Assembly: GCF_000374125.1 (NCBI RefSeq)
Contig: NZ_KB893637.1
Coordinates: forward strand, 1 to 64,000
Length of the DNA: 64,000 nt
From: Niabella aurantiaca DSM 17617
Lineage (GTDB): Bacteria > Bacteroidota > Bacteroidia > Chitinophagales > Chitinophagaceae
Direction: 5' to 3'
The position numbers were made by a program, and so were the translations under genes. The notes beneath the pieces are model-generated. The model searched no databases. It saw only the letters and a list, made by a program, of their open reading frames with translations, and had not been told where the DNA came from. Shown here one piece after another: positions 8,318-16,220 of this stretch (positions are counted from its first letter, which is position 1; the number at the start of each line of letters is the position of its first letter).

Positions 8318-9106
8318 TTACGCTAAACAGATCTCCCCGGTAAGGTACAATTTTCCCTCTCCGCTGATCTCCACGCGGTCGCCTAAATAGCGGCAGTATA
8401 AAACGCCCCGGCGCTGAGACATCTGCAGGGCAGAAAGCGCTGTTTTTCCGAGCTGTTTTGACCAGTAAGGGGTAAGGCTGGTATGGGCAGAGCCGGTGAC
8501 CGGGTCTTCGGGAACTCCGGACTGCGGCGCAAAAAAGCGGGATACGAAATCCACCGCGTTGCCCGGGGCAGTAACAATGATGCCCCGCGCTTCGATTGCC
8601 GCGATGGAAGGGAACACCGGTACCAGGTCCTTTATTTCATCTTCCTGGTCAAACACCAGCATATAGTCTGTTTTGCCCCTAAAAGCCAAACGGGGCTGTA
8701 TGTTGAAACAAGCGGTCAGCTCATCAGACAGCGCTACCGGCGTCAGGTGGTCGGCAGGGAAATTGAGCGTCAGCAGCGCTCCATTCTGCGTTACGGTCAG
8801 TGCCCCGCTCCGGGGAGCATGGAACCGGATGCTACCGGCTGTATGCCCTTCGTGATGGAGCAGTACAAATGCTGCCGCCAGGGTAGCATGACCGCAAAGA
8901 TCTACCTCAACGGTGGGGGTAAACCAGCGGATCTCGTAATGATCTGCCTGCGGCACATAAAAAGCGGTTTCGGCCAGGTTGTTCTCCATGGCTATTTTTT
9001 GCAAAAGATCATCCGGCAGCCAGCGTTCAAGCGGGCAAACGGCGGCGGGGTTCCCTGAAAATACTTCGCTGGTAAAAGCGTCTACCTGGTATATGCGTTG
9101 TCTCAT
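8318..9106 (-). CDS. PhzF-family isomerase
   Basis: 262 residues from the ATG at 9106 (MRQRIYQVDAFTSEVFSGNP); a longer reading to 9154 adds 16 residues without family character. The family is marked by the N-terminal VDAFTSEVFSGNPAAVCPL, then NLAETAFYVP with the Glu expected as the catalytic acid near residue 43, and the C-terminal mirror motif with GVPEDPVTGSAHTSL. PhzF-fold enzymes are diaminopimelate-epimerase-like isomerases. Only a few make phenazines, and no other phz gene is present, so the substrate is unknown. Cytoplasmic, apparently monocistronic. Confidence 0.92.
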   Translation of the reverse strand: MRQRIYQVDAFTSEVFSGNPAAVCPLERWLPDDLLQKIAMENNLAETAFYVPQADHYEIRWFTPTVEVDLCGHATLAAAFVLLHHEGHTAGSIRFHAPRSGALTVTQNGALLTLNFPADHLTPVALSDELTACFNIQPRLAFRGKTDYMLVFDQEDEIKDLVPVFPSIAAIEARGIIVTAPGNAVDFVSRFFAPQSGVPEDPVTGSAHTSLTPYWSKQLGKTALSALQMSQRRGVLYCRYLGDRVEISGEGKLYLTGEICLA

Positions 9107-9135
9107 TTGTTGAATTGATAAAAACAGCATTTTGA

Positions 9136-9418
9136 TGCTCCTTATAAGCGCCATCCGGCGCGTTGTTATCGGGGCTGACTAAAAAGGTAAATGAAGGCTC
9201 TGAGAATCGCATAAAAGACTATCAGTTTCCATCGCCTACCCGAATAAATTCATCATTCGATGACCTTTTTGGTCAGCCCCGAGGCCGTAATTTCATAAGT
9301 GCCATGGGCACGGCTCATGATGCCCCGGGCCTACGGCTCTCTGTTGTTCTTTTGGACTTATAAGCGGGTTGAAACCCGTTCTTGCCGGATCTTTCGAGGC
9401 CATGCCTCTTTTATTAAA
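9136..9418 (+). repeat. Dispersed repeat with TIR-bounded core, copy 1
   Basis: About 280 bp that recurs inverted at 23645-23927. The core at 9170-9281 (112 bp) is bounded by a 19-bp inverted repeat, CGGGGCTGACTAAAAAGGT on the left and ACCTTTTTGGTCAGCCCCG on the right; the one mismatch becomes a G-U pair in RNA. The cores of the two copies differ at only two positions, whereas the flanks, which also align, are much more diverged. CTTATAAGCG occurs at both flanks (9141-9150 and 9357-9366). A peptide beginning LTKKVNEGSENRIKDYQ can be read across the core in both copies, but one of the two core differences changes an amino acid and the flanking frames diverge. Confidence 0.8.
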
Positions 9419-9450
9419 ATGATCATTGAACCCCGCTCCACCGGATGTGA

Positions 9451-9906
9451 TCACAGCCACCTGCGTACTTTTTTCTTATAATCCAGGTAGGATGCGCCAA
9501 ACCAGGACTCCATCCACTTTTCTTCGCGCAGGATGAATTGAACCTGCAGGATCCAGATCAATACCGGGATCATGATCAGCGGTGAAAGCGTACCTAACCA
9601 TATACCGGTCCCGGTGAGCATGGTAACGAGCCCAAGGTACATCGGATTTCTTGTAAAACGAAAAGCCCCTTTTGTAACCAGCACCGTTGCCTTTGCCCCC
9701 GGGCGGAGCGCTGTGCCCAGTTTACGGAAAAGCAAACCGTTGCGGGCGGCGAGCAACAGCCCGGGGAGGATCAATAAAATCCCTGCATACCGCCAGGGGA
9801 ATTCCAGCCAGCGCATCACCGGGAGGTATTGATGGAGCAGGAGCATCAGGATAACCGCAAACAGGAGGTAAACCGGGGGTGGAATGCGGGGAATGGAATG
9901 GTTCAT
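9451..9906 (-). CDS. Isoprenylcysteine carboxyl methyltransferase (ICMT/PEMT)-family membrane protein
   Basis: 151 residues with four hydrophobic segments (about 10-27, 38-54, and a helical hairpin at 97-125). The SAM-binding signature of this integral-membrane methyltransferase superfamily is in the C-terminal half: KGAFRFTRNPMYLG (RNPMYLG near residue 91) and the late EE motif REEKWMESWFG followed by YLDYKKKVRRW. It resides in the inner membrane and methylates an unknown small molecule or lipid. It lies between the repeat copy and the A+T-rich DUF3885 gene on the same strand. Confidence 0.87.
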   Translation of the reverse strand: MNHSIPRIPPPVYLLFAVILMLLLHQYLPVMRWLEFPWRYAGILLILPGLLLAARNGLLFRKLGTALRPGAKATVLVTKGAFRFTRNPMYLGLVTMLTGTGIWLGTLSPLIMIPVLIWILQVQFILREEKWMESWFGASYLDYKKKVRRWL

Positions 9907-9944
9907 CGTTGATTGTTGAATTGCTTGTTAAAAACGGCCCTAAC

Positions 9945-10538
9945 TTAAAAACCATCACTTCTTGGAGATAGCCACAATTTGTATTTTTCCTTATAATGAT
10001 CTCTCGTTTTAGTGTCGTTTAATATGATGTCCATACCGCCGTCATAAGGTGCGATGATGTATTTATTTTCGAGTGAAACAAAAAAGGCTCTAAGGTAGTA
10101 CTGAGCGATGTCTTTGAGAAGTTTGTCAAATCGTTTAGGGATCCATACTTGTTGACAAAATTTCGCAATAAATAATTGTCCTTTGTCGTGCTCGTCAGGC
10201 CAAAGTTTATGTAGGTCTATCGGGTTTAAAGAGACAAGTGAACAGTCTTCTAATGAATATTCTGATTCTAATATATCATAAGGCTCCTGTCCCTCAAAAA
10301 AATATTCGCCTATGACTACTAAGATTGTTGTTTTATAACCTAAAAGGTCATTGATGATTTTGTTTTGTCTTGAGAGCAAAATTTCCCATTCTTCCTGTGT
10401 CTCCGGATATCTTTTTGATTCTGGCAAGCTATGAATTCTTAACCATCTTTCCGGAAAGTCGTATTTAAAACAATGAGATATAGGAATGGTGCCCGGGTAA
10501 TTAGTTTTCCAGAATATGTCAAATTGTTCCTTCGTCAT
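9945..10538 (-). CDS. DUF3885-like protein
   Basis: 197 residues, no signal peptide or membrane segment. The C-terminal part (ENKYIIAPYDGGMDIIL, then YKEKYKLWLSPRSDGF) fits the DUF3885 pattern: a Tyr-Asp-x-GMD strand followed by WLS-R. Proteins of this family have no established function and often turn up near toxin or recombination loci. Codon use is A/T-rich, unlike the methyltransferase gene downstream, and the next genes upstream are a ParE/ParD pair, so the stretch 9.9-11.2 kb was probably acquired as a block. Confidence 0.7.
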   Translation of the reverse strand: MTKEQFDIFWKTNYPGTIPISHCFKYDFPERWLRIHSLPESKRYPETQEEWEILLSRQNKIINDLLGYKTTILVVIGEYFFEGQEPYDILESEYSLEDCSLVSLNPIDLHKLWPDEHDKGQLFIAKFCQQVWIPKRFDKLLKDIAQYYLRAFFVSLENKYIIAPYDGGMDIILNDTKTRDHYKEKYKLWLSPRSDGF

Positions 10539-10582
10539 TAGGGGCTCTTTAAAATTATTGCCAACGTCCGGGGGACAGTTTT

Positions 10583-10882
10583 TTATTCATCAAGTCTGTT
10601 TTTCAAATCCATCCGTTCGTGCAAAATTCTGATGATTTCAATTTCTTGTCTGGTTATGACTTGATAAAATATTATGTGTTTGCCAGCCCTCAGCCCGAGT
10701 AAGTTGCCGTCGATTCCCCCGTATTTTTTCCCAAGTTCCGGGTTTTCTGCAATTTGCATACAAGCAAATTCTAAAGTTGAATAATAAGTGTCTGCCTGCT
10801 TTTCTGACCATTTTTCAAAAGTATAGTTCCAAATATCATTCAGGTCATCAATGGCGTCCTGTCTTAAAATAACTTTAGCCAT
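10583..10882 (-). CDS. RelE/ParE-family toxin
   Basis: 99 residues. The start AKVILRQDAIDDLNDIWNYTFEKWSEKQAD, then LGKKYGGIDGNLLGLRAGKHIIFYQV and EIIRILHERMDL are the classic ParE fold elements: the N-terminal helix pair, the GLR-x-GKHIIFY strand and the C-terminal RILH-x-RMD segment. ParE toxins usually poison DNA gyrase. The gene overlaps the upstream antitoxin by 8 bp, antitoxin first, as is usual for parDE. DNA is A+T-rich relative to the neighbours. Confidence 0.92.
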   Translation of the reverse strand: MAKVILRQDAIDDLNDIWNYTFEKWSEKQADTYYSTLEFACMQIAENPELGKKYGGIDGNLLGLRAGKHIIFYQVITRQEIEIIRILHERMDLKNRLDE

Positions 10883-11123
10883 TTTTTCTTTTTTCCGCTT
10901 TCAGATGTTTTAGGTTTTCCTTGAAGTCAAAATTTTCAACTCGTGGACTCTCCAATCCTTTCTGAATTGCAGTTCTCAAAGCGATTACTTTGGTTTCTTC
11001 ATCTTCTAAGAGACGAAGTCCTGCACGAATAACCTCGCTTACATTTTTATATCGTCCTGCCGATACCTGGCTACTTACGAACTGGTCAAAATAATTCCCA
11101 AGTGATATTGATGTATTTTTCAT
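10875..11123 (-). CDS. ParD-family antitoxin
   Basis: 82 residues. The N-terminal NTSISLGNYFDQFVSSQVSAGRYKNVSEVIRAGLRLLED is a typical ribbon-helix-helix DNA-binding domain of ParD/CopG type. The C-terminal 35 residues are charged and probably wrap around the toxin. It is the first gene of a two-gene operon with the ParE toxin. The region before it (11124-11170) holds the pair's promoter, which ParD would be expected to repress. Confidence 0.92.
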   Translation of the reverse strand: MKNTSISLGNYFDQFVSSQVSAGRYKNVSEVIRAGLRLLEDEETKVIALRTAIQKGLESPRVENFDFKENLKHLKAEKRKNG

Positions 11124-11263
11124 TTTTCAAACTTTTATCAAAGTTACCAAAAATTGGTAAGTATGTAAATTGTTCAGTCAGAATTTTAAAGTTTGATTTC
11201 CGGATTTAGTTTTTTGAGTTTAATTCCTTGTTTTTTAATAGGATATTGATAGCTAATTCTTTC

Positions 11264-11327
11264 TCAAAAAAAAGCGCATTTTGTATTTTCAACGCTAAAT
11301 CAGCAGATGAAACAATACAAAATGCGC
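11264..11327 (-). terminator. Terminator of the GMC dehydrogenase operon
   Basis: GCGCATTTTGTATT (11274-11287) and its perfect inverse at 11314-11327 form a 14-bp stem with a 26-base loop. On the minus strand it is followed immediately by a run of T (A-run at 11266-11273 on the plus strand). It lies 17 bp after the stop of the gene at 11345. Confidence 0.75.
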
Positions 11328-11344
11328 CGCTTATGTTACAAACG

Positions 11345-12016
11345 TCAGCTGAAGCTGACGCATTCTTTTAATTCCTTTTCGGTATAGGCCAGGCCATACT
11401 GCTTCAATACATCATCCGGCACACCGTTCCATTGGTTGGGCTTATTGCCCGCATAACCAATATCTTTTACTCCGATCTCGGAGGTATAGAAGCCGGTGGC
11501 GGTAAGGTTGCGCATCAGTGTAAAGAAAGAAACGCCCTGTGCCAGCTCCGGTTTACCCTTTGCCCTTTCCGGGTAGGCAATAAGGTCTACGATCCCGATC
11601 TGCTGCTGTGGGGTACAGTCTTTAAATGCCTTTTCATATTTCTTCAGGCATTGCAGGTCCAGCCAGCGCAAACCGCCTCTTAGCGGTGTTTGCAGCCTGG
11701 GCTGATCCTTTACAGTGAACGCAATAAAATCCGGAACCTTTGCATCGCTGGCGCTGCCGCTTACTTCGTCTTTGGGGATGATGATGTCTGCAAGCACCGT
11801 AATGGTGGCCATTTCATGCGCGTTGAAGAAGTCCGGCATTTTTTCTACTTCGTCCTCGTATATTTTTTCGTCCTCATAACGGTGGAGGCCCGTCTTTTTA
11901 TCGGGTGGCGGGGTAGTGGTCTCGCTTTTTTTGTCGGCCGGGTTACAGCCGATGACCAGGGTTCCGGTAGCCAGTGCCCCGGCAGCTATATATTTTAAGG
12001 AATCTCTTCTTTTCAT
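11345..12016 (-). CDS. Gluconate 2-dehydrogenase subunit 3-family protein (Tat-exported small subunit)
   Basis: 223 residues. The N-terminus has a twin-arginine signal (MKRRDSLKYIAAGALATGT) with a possible lipobox ending at Cys24. The body is the small-subunit family (MPDFFNAHEMATITVLADIIIPKDEVSGSASDA near residues 60-95, and the FFTLMRNLTATGFYTSEIG segment). In bacterial FAD-dependent sugar dehydrogenases this subunit carries the Tat signal and takes the folded flavoprotein, which lacks its own signal, across the membrane. That arrangement is found here: the GMC subunit is encoded immediately upstream (68-bp gap, same strand) and has no signal peptide. Confidence 0.9.
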   Translation of the reverse strand: MKRRDSLKYIAAGALATGTLVIGCNPADKKSETTTPPPDKKTGLHRYEDEKIYEDEVEKMPDFFNAHEMATITVLADIIIPKDEVSGSASDAKVPDFIAFTVKDQPRLQTPLRGGLRWLDLQCLKKYEKAFKDCTPQQQIGIVDLIAYPERAKGKPELAQGVSFFTLMRNLTATGFYTSEIGVKDIGYAGNKPNQWNGVPDDVLKQYGLAYTEKELKECVSFS

Positions 12017-12083
12017 GTCTGATGTTTAATGTTTGTCAGATGATAGATATCAGGCAATGGGCCACGAGTCTAACGTCGACCAT

Positions 12084-13823
12084 CTATAAATTTTGCTTTT
12101 TCATTTCATCAATAATGTACTCGCTGGCGCGCATGCTCAGCGCAAGGATCGTCCAGGTAATATTCTTATTGGCCTGTGAGGTAAACTGGCTTCCATCCAC
12201 GCAGAACAGGTTTTTACAATCATGCGCCTGGCTCCATTTGTTCAGCGCCGATGTTTTGGCATCATCCCCCATACGCGCAGTTCCGGCTTCATGAATGATG
12301 TACCCGGGCTTATCGATACCGTAATTGTTTTCCGGTCCGTCATCGCCCCAGGTGATCACAGCACCCATATTGTGCATGATCTCCTTAAAGGTTTCTTTCA
12401 TGTGTTTGGCCTGTTTGACCTCATAATCGCTCAGCTTTACATTGAATTTTAAAACAGGGATCCCGTATTTATCCACCACATTGGGGTCGATTTCACAGCG
12501 GTTGTGCTCAAAGGCAACGGCTTCTCCGCGCCCGGCCATACCTACGGTAGCGCCATAAAAGAAGCGCTGGTCTTCTTTGAACGATTTTCCGTAACCGCCG
12601 GCTTCTTTTTGTTTGCCGTTTACGGGGTATTTGCCGTTGAACGATTCAATGCCCATTCCAAATCCATAGGCCGGCTGACCAAAGCCGCCCCAGTATTCGA
12701 TATGATACCCGCGCGGGAAGCCGAGTTTTTTATCATCGCCCCACCAGGGTGAGTACACGTGCATGCCGCCTACGCCGTCCTCATTGTATCGTTTTCTGCC
12801 AAAGAGTTCGGGGATATAACCGCCCATGGCGGCGCCGGTACTGTCCTGCAGGTATTTGCCCACTACATTGCTGCTGTTAGCCAGGCCATTGGGATGGCGC
12901 TGCGATTTTGAGTTCAGTAAAAGCCTTGCCGTTTCGCAGGCACTGGCGGCCAGGATCACCACACGCCCCTCTACCTGGTATTCCAGCAGGTCTTCTTTAT
13001 TGATATAGGATATGCCCGTTGCAACGCCTTCGGAATTGGTCAATACCTCGCGTGCCATAGCATTGGCAATGACTTCCAGTTTGCCGGTTTTCAATGCCGG
13101 GTAGATCAGCACATTTGATGAGGAAAAGTCTGCCTTGGCCATGCTGCAGTTCCGGCCGCACTGTGCGCAAAAGAAACAGGCTCCCCGGTCGTCGTTTAAT
13201 TTTTTTGTAAGAATGGATAACCGCGAGGGGATGACCGGAACACCCGATTTCTGTGCGCCCTTTTTTATAAAGAGCTCGTGAAGACGGGGCTTGGGCGGTG
13301 GCAGGAAAATGCCGTCCGGCTCATTGGGAATGTTTTCCACGCTCCCGAAGATGCCGATCAGCTGATCTACCTTATCATAATAGGGTTTGATATCATCGTA
13401 GCTGATGGGCCAGTCTGCACCAACACCATCATGGCTGTAGCCTTTAAAATCCCTCGGGCCAAAACGCAGGGAGATACGCCCCCAGTGATTGGTCCGGCCT
13501 CCCAGCATGCGCGCCCGGAACCATTCCCATTCAGTACCTCCTTCCCTTGTGTAGGGCTCTCCTTCGATCTCCCATCCGCCATAGCAGGCATCAAAATCTC
13601 CAAAAGGGCGGTACTTGGTTGACCGGCCTCTACGTTTGGACTCCCAGGGGTTTTTTAGCTGGAAGATTTCCTTTTGAGGATCATACATCGGACCCGCTTC
13701 CAGCATACATACGCTGAGCCCGGCTTTTGAAAGCGTATATGCGGCCATGCCACCGCCGGCGCCCGAACCAACGATCACTACATCGTATTTTTTGCCCTGT
13801 TTCTTTATTTGCAATTCTTTCAT
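12084..13823 (-). CDS. GMC-family FAD-dependent dehydrogenase, catalytic subunit
   Basis: 579 residues from the ATG at 13823 (MKELQIKKQGKKYD). The FAD-binding Rossmann motif VVIVGSGAGGGMAAY is at residues 15-29, GGRTNHWG at 108-115 and the C-terminal GMC part (IHEAGTARMGDD, then LFCVDGSQF and NITWTILAL) carries the catalytic His/Asn region. A cysteine cluster Cys216-x2-Cys219-x2-Cys222-x3-Cys226 resembles the iron-sulfur site of heterotrimeric bacterial sugar dehydrogenases such as FAD-glucose dehydrogenase. No signal peptide; export probably depends on the Tat-bearing small subunit encoded next. No cytochrome c subunit gene is present here. Substrate inferred, not shown: a sugar or glycoside. 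Confidence 0.9.
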   Translation of the reverse strand: MKELQIKKQGKKYDVVIVGSGAGGGMAAYTLSKAGLSVCMLEAGPMYDPQKEIFQLKNPWESKRRGRSTKYRPFGDFDACYGGWEIEGEPYTREGGTEWEWFRARMLGGRTNHWGRISLRFGPRDFKGYSHDGVGADWPISYDDIKPYYDKVDQLIGIFGSVENIPNEPDGIFLPPPKPRLHELFIKKGAQKSGVPVIPSRLSILTKKLNDDRGACFFCAQCGRNCSMAKADFSSSNVLIYPALKTGKLEVIANAMAREVLTNSEGVATGISYINKEDLLEYQVEGRVVILAASACETARLLLNSKSQRHPNGLANSSNVVGKYLQDSTGAAMGGYIPELFGRKRYNEDGVGGMHVYSPWWGDDKKLGFPRGYHIEYWGGFGQPAYGFGMGIESFNGKYPVNGKQKEAGGYGKSFKEDQRFFYGATVGMAGRGEAVAFEHNRCEIDPNVVDKYGIPVLKFNVKLSDYEVKQAKHMKETFKEIMHNMGAVITWGDDGPENNYGIDKPGYIIHEAGTARMGDDAKTSALNKWSQAHDCKNLFCVDGSQFTSQANKNITWTILALSMRASEYIIDEMKKQNL

Positions 13824-13981
13824 TTGAGATGGCCTGTTTTGAATTTTAAAATGGTGACCCAAGATAAATGAAATATTTTATAATTTTTCGCCCTATTTTT
13901 TAAGTCTTGCAGGAGTAACCGGTTTTCGCTGATTTTCTGTTAATTTTAACGGGAATTTGAATACGAATCAATAATATACTT

Positions 13982-14611
13982 ATGCAAAAAAGCTGTTTGC
14001 CGCTTGTGGTGGCGCTTTGCGTAGTGGCGATCGGAGTGCTGGCCTATTTCCTTGGAAAAAAGAATGGTACAAAAACGGTGGACCACATGGCGCTGAATGT
14101 GGCATTTGTGCAGGAGATAGCAGAGCTGTCGTCGCTGGAAGTACAGGGTACGGCCAGCATCAAGACCACCAATATTACCAATGACGGCAGTATTACCGAC
14201 GCATTAAAGAAAATGTTCATGGAGCACACCATGAATGTCTCCATCCCTTATATTGCCAAGTATGGCGTGGATCTGAGCACCCAGCAGCTGACCATTGAGG
14301 AAAAGAACAAACAGGTGTATGTGGTCATTCCCCCGCCGCAGCTGCTCAGCTATGAATTGCGGCTGGACCGGGCGGATGCGCTCACAAAACGGGGATTGCT
14401 GGTGAATACGGATGAAGCTGCCTATCGCGTTGTGGAGAAGAAGCTGTACACCGAAACACGCAAACAGATGGAAACCTATCCCGCTTATATGGAGCAGGCA
14501 AAAGAAAAGATCCGGAAGGTGCTGGAGCGTTATTATGCCCCCATGAAGTACCGGGTAACGGTGGTTTTTAAGGATGAAATAAAAAGTAAAGTAAACCGCC
14601 CCTTATATTAA
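13982..14611 (+). CDS. DUF4230 membrane-anchored protein
   Basis: 209 residues. A single N-terminal membrane segment (residues 5-24: CLPLVVALCVVAIGVLAYFL) precedes a soluble domain with the DUF4230 features: QEIAELSSLEVQGTASIKTTN, then VSIPYIAKYGVDLS and VYVVIPPPQLLSYELRLD. The family has no established role. It probably faces the periplasm. It is divergent from the GMC dehydrogenase and 105 bp ahead of the Gfo/Idh/MocA pair on the same strand. Confidence 0.85.
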   Translation: MQKSCLPLVVALCVVAIGVLAYFLGKKNGTKTVDHMALNVAFVQEIAELSSLEVQGTASIKTTNITNDGSITDALKKMFMEHTMNVSIPYIAKYGVDLSTQQLTIEEKNKQVYVVIPPPQLLSYELRLDRADALTKRGLLVNTDEAAYRVVEKKLYTETRKQMETYPAYMEQAKEKIRKVLERYYAPMKYRVTVVFKDEIKSKVNRPLY

Positions 14612-14716
14612 ATAATTTCAAAAAAAGAAGAAAAACTACCAACTGTTTATATCCCGTTTAAATGAAATTTATTACTTTGATCGTCTTTTAAAACCAAATT
14701 TAAATTTTTCGCCATT

Positions 14717-16165
14717 ATGAAACCAAAAAATCCATATTCCAGAAGGAAGTTTATCCGGAATTCGGCGCTTGCCGGCAGCGCTTTTTTTATTGTGCCCCGG
14801 CATGTGTTGGGCAAGGGTTATGTAGCGCCCAGCGATAAACTGAATATTGCAGGAATTGGTGCCGGTGGAAAAGGTGAAAGTGACCTGGCAAACTTTGCAA
14901 AGAGCCCGAATGTGAACATAGTGGCGCTTTGTGATGTGGATGACCGCCAGGCAGTGAACTCAAGAAAAAATTTTCCCAAGGCCAATTATTATAAAGATTT
15001 CCGGGAGATGCTGCAAAAGGAAGCAAAAAATATTGACGCCTGCAGCATCAGCACGCCCGATCATACACACGCGGTGGCCACCCTGGCCGCGATGCAGCTG
15101 GGGAAGCATGTTTACACACAAAAACCCCTTACACACGATATCTATGAGGCCCGCATCCTGGCACAGGCTGCAAAAAAATATAAAGTTGTGACCCAAATGG
15201 GGAACCAGGGCGGGTCCGGCGATGGCGTGCGGCGGATGAAAGAATTGTACAATGCCGGTCTGATCGGGGACATCGTGGAGGCGCAGGCCTGGACCAACCG
15301 GCCCATCTGGCCGCAGGGCGTGCCCAAGCCTTCGGGGAACCATCCCGTTCCCGGTGAGCTGAATTGGGACCTGTGGCTGGGTACCGCGCCCAAAGAGGAT
15401 TACAATCCCGCGTATGTGCCTTTTAACTGGAGGGGCTTCTGGGCTTATGGTACCGGGGCGCTGGGAGATATGGCCTGTCATATCATGGACCCCATTTACC
15501 GGATCCTGCCCATCGATTATCCCACATCGGCGGAGTGCAGCATTGCCAACCAGTGGACCGGCATGAACCAGGAAGCCAATAATGTGGACAGCTGCCCGGT
15601 TGCGTCGATCATTCACCTGGAATACCCGCGAAAAGATAAAAAAGGAACCCTTAAGGTATCCTGGTACGATGGGGGATTGCTTCCCAAACGCCCGGATGAA
15701 TTGAAGCCCGAGGAATCATTTGGTAACTGGGATGGGGGTGTACTGTTTATCGGAACCAAAGGAAAGCTGCTGGCCGACTGCTACGGAGCCAACCCGAGAT
15801 TGCTGCCGCTGTCAAAGAACGAAAGCGCCAGGGCGGTGAAGCAGACCATTGCGCGGGTGCCGGGTGGAACAGACGGGCACTACCTGCAATGGGTAAATGC
15901 CTGTATTGCCGGCTATGGCAAGGGAGTGACCAGCTCTCCGTTTGAATATGCGGGACCATTTACCGAAAGCATCCTGATGGGGAACCTTGCCATCAGAAGC
16001 GCGCTGTATATGGATCCGAGCATATCCGGCTGGGGTAAAAGCAAATTTACAGGGCGTAAAAAACTCCTGTGGGATGCAGAGAATATGAAGATCACCAACT
16101 TTGATGAGGCCAACCGGTTCGTAAAAAGGACCTATAGGGAAGGCTGGGGAAGCCTGAACCTGTAA
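14717..16165 (+). CDS. Gfo/Idh/MocA-family oxidoreductase with Tat signal, copy 1
   Basis: 482 residues. The N-terminus YSRRKFIRNSALAGSAFFIV is a twin-arginine signal, so the folded enzyme with its NAD(P) cofactor should reach the periplasm. The Rossmann domain follows (LNIAGIGAGGKGESDL, ALCDVDDRQAV), with the family EKP motif represented by QKPLTHDI near residue 137. The C-terminal half is the long bacterial type with GTGALGDMACHIMDPIY, a likely catalytic Asp/His region. Tandem with a close paralogue 55 bp downstream and near the GMC dehydrogenase. Probable substrate is a sugar or cyclitol (3-keto-glycoside metabolism is one possibility). Confidence 0.9.
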   Translation: MKPKNPYSRRKFIRNSALAGSAFFIVPRHVLGKGYVAPSDKLNIAGIGAGGKGESDLANFAKSPNVNIVALCDVDDRQAVNSRKNFPKANYYKDFREMLQKEAKNIDACSISTPDHTHAVATLAAMQLGKHVYTQKPLTHDIYEARILAQAAKKYKVVTQMGNQGGSGDGVRRMKELYNAGLIGDIVEAQAWTNRPIWPQGVPKPSGNHPVPGELNWDLWLGTAPKEDYNPAYVPFNWRGFWAYGTGALGDMACHIMDPIYRILPIDYPTSAECSIANQWTGMNQEANNVDSCPVASIIHLEYPRKDKKGTLKVSWYDGGLLPKRPDELKPEESFGNWDGGVLFIGTKGKLLADCYGANPRLLPLSKNESARAVKQTIARVPGGTDGHYLQWVNACIAGYGKGVTSSPFEYAGPFTESILMGNLAIRSALYMDPSISGWGKSKFTGRKKLLWDAENMKITNFDEANRFVKRTYREGWGSLNL

Positions 16166-16220
16166 CGGGATCTTATCGTTATTTTATTTTTATCATGTTC
16201 AAATAATTCTTGAAGCAATT

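Noticed and set aside
8318-9106. A phenazine biosynthesis locus because of the PhzF homologue
   Set aside because: PhzF-fold proteins are widespread; no other phz gene is present.
9163-9363. Peptide starting LSGLTKKVNEGSENRIKDYQ, shared by both repeat copies, as a real small protein
   Set aside because: It starts from TTG, the frame runs across the terminal inverted repeats, one of only two core differences is an amino-acid change, and the flanking parts are not conserved as protein. A non-coding repeat explains it better.
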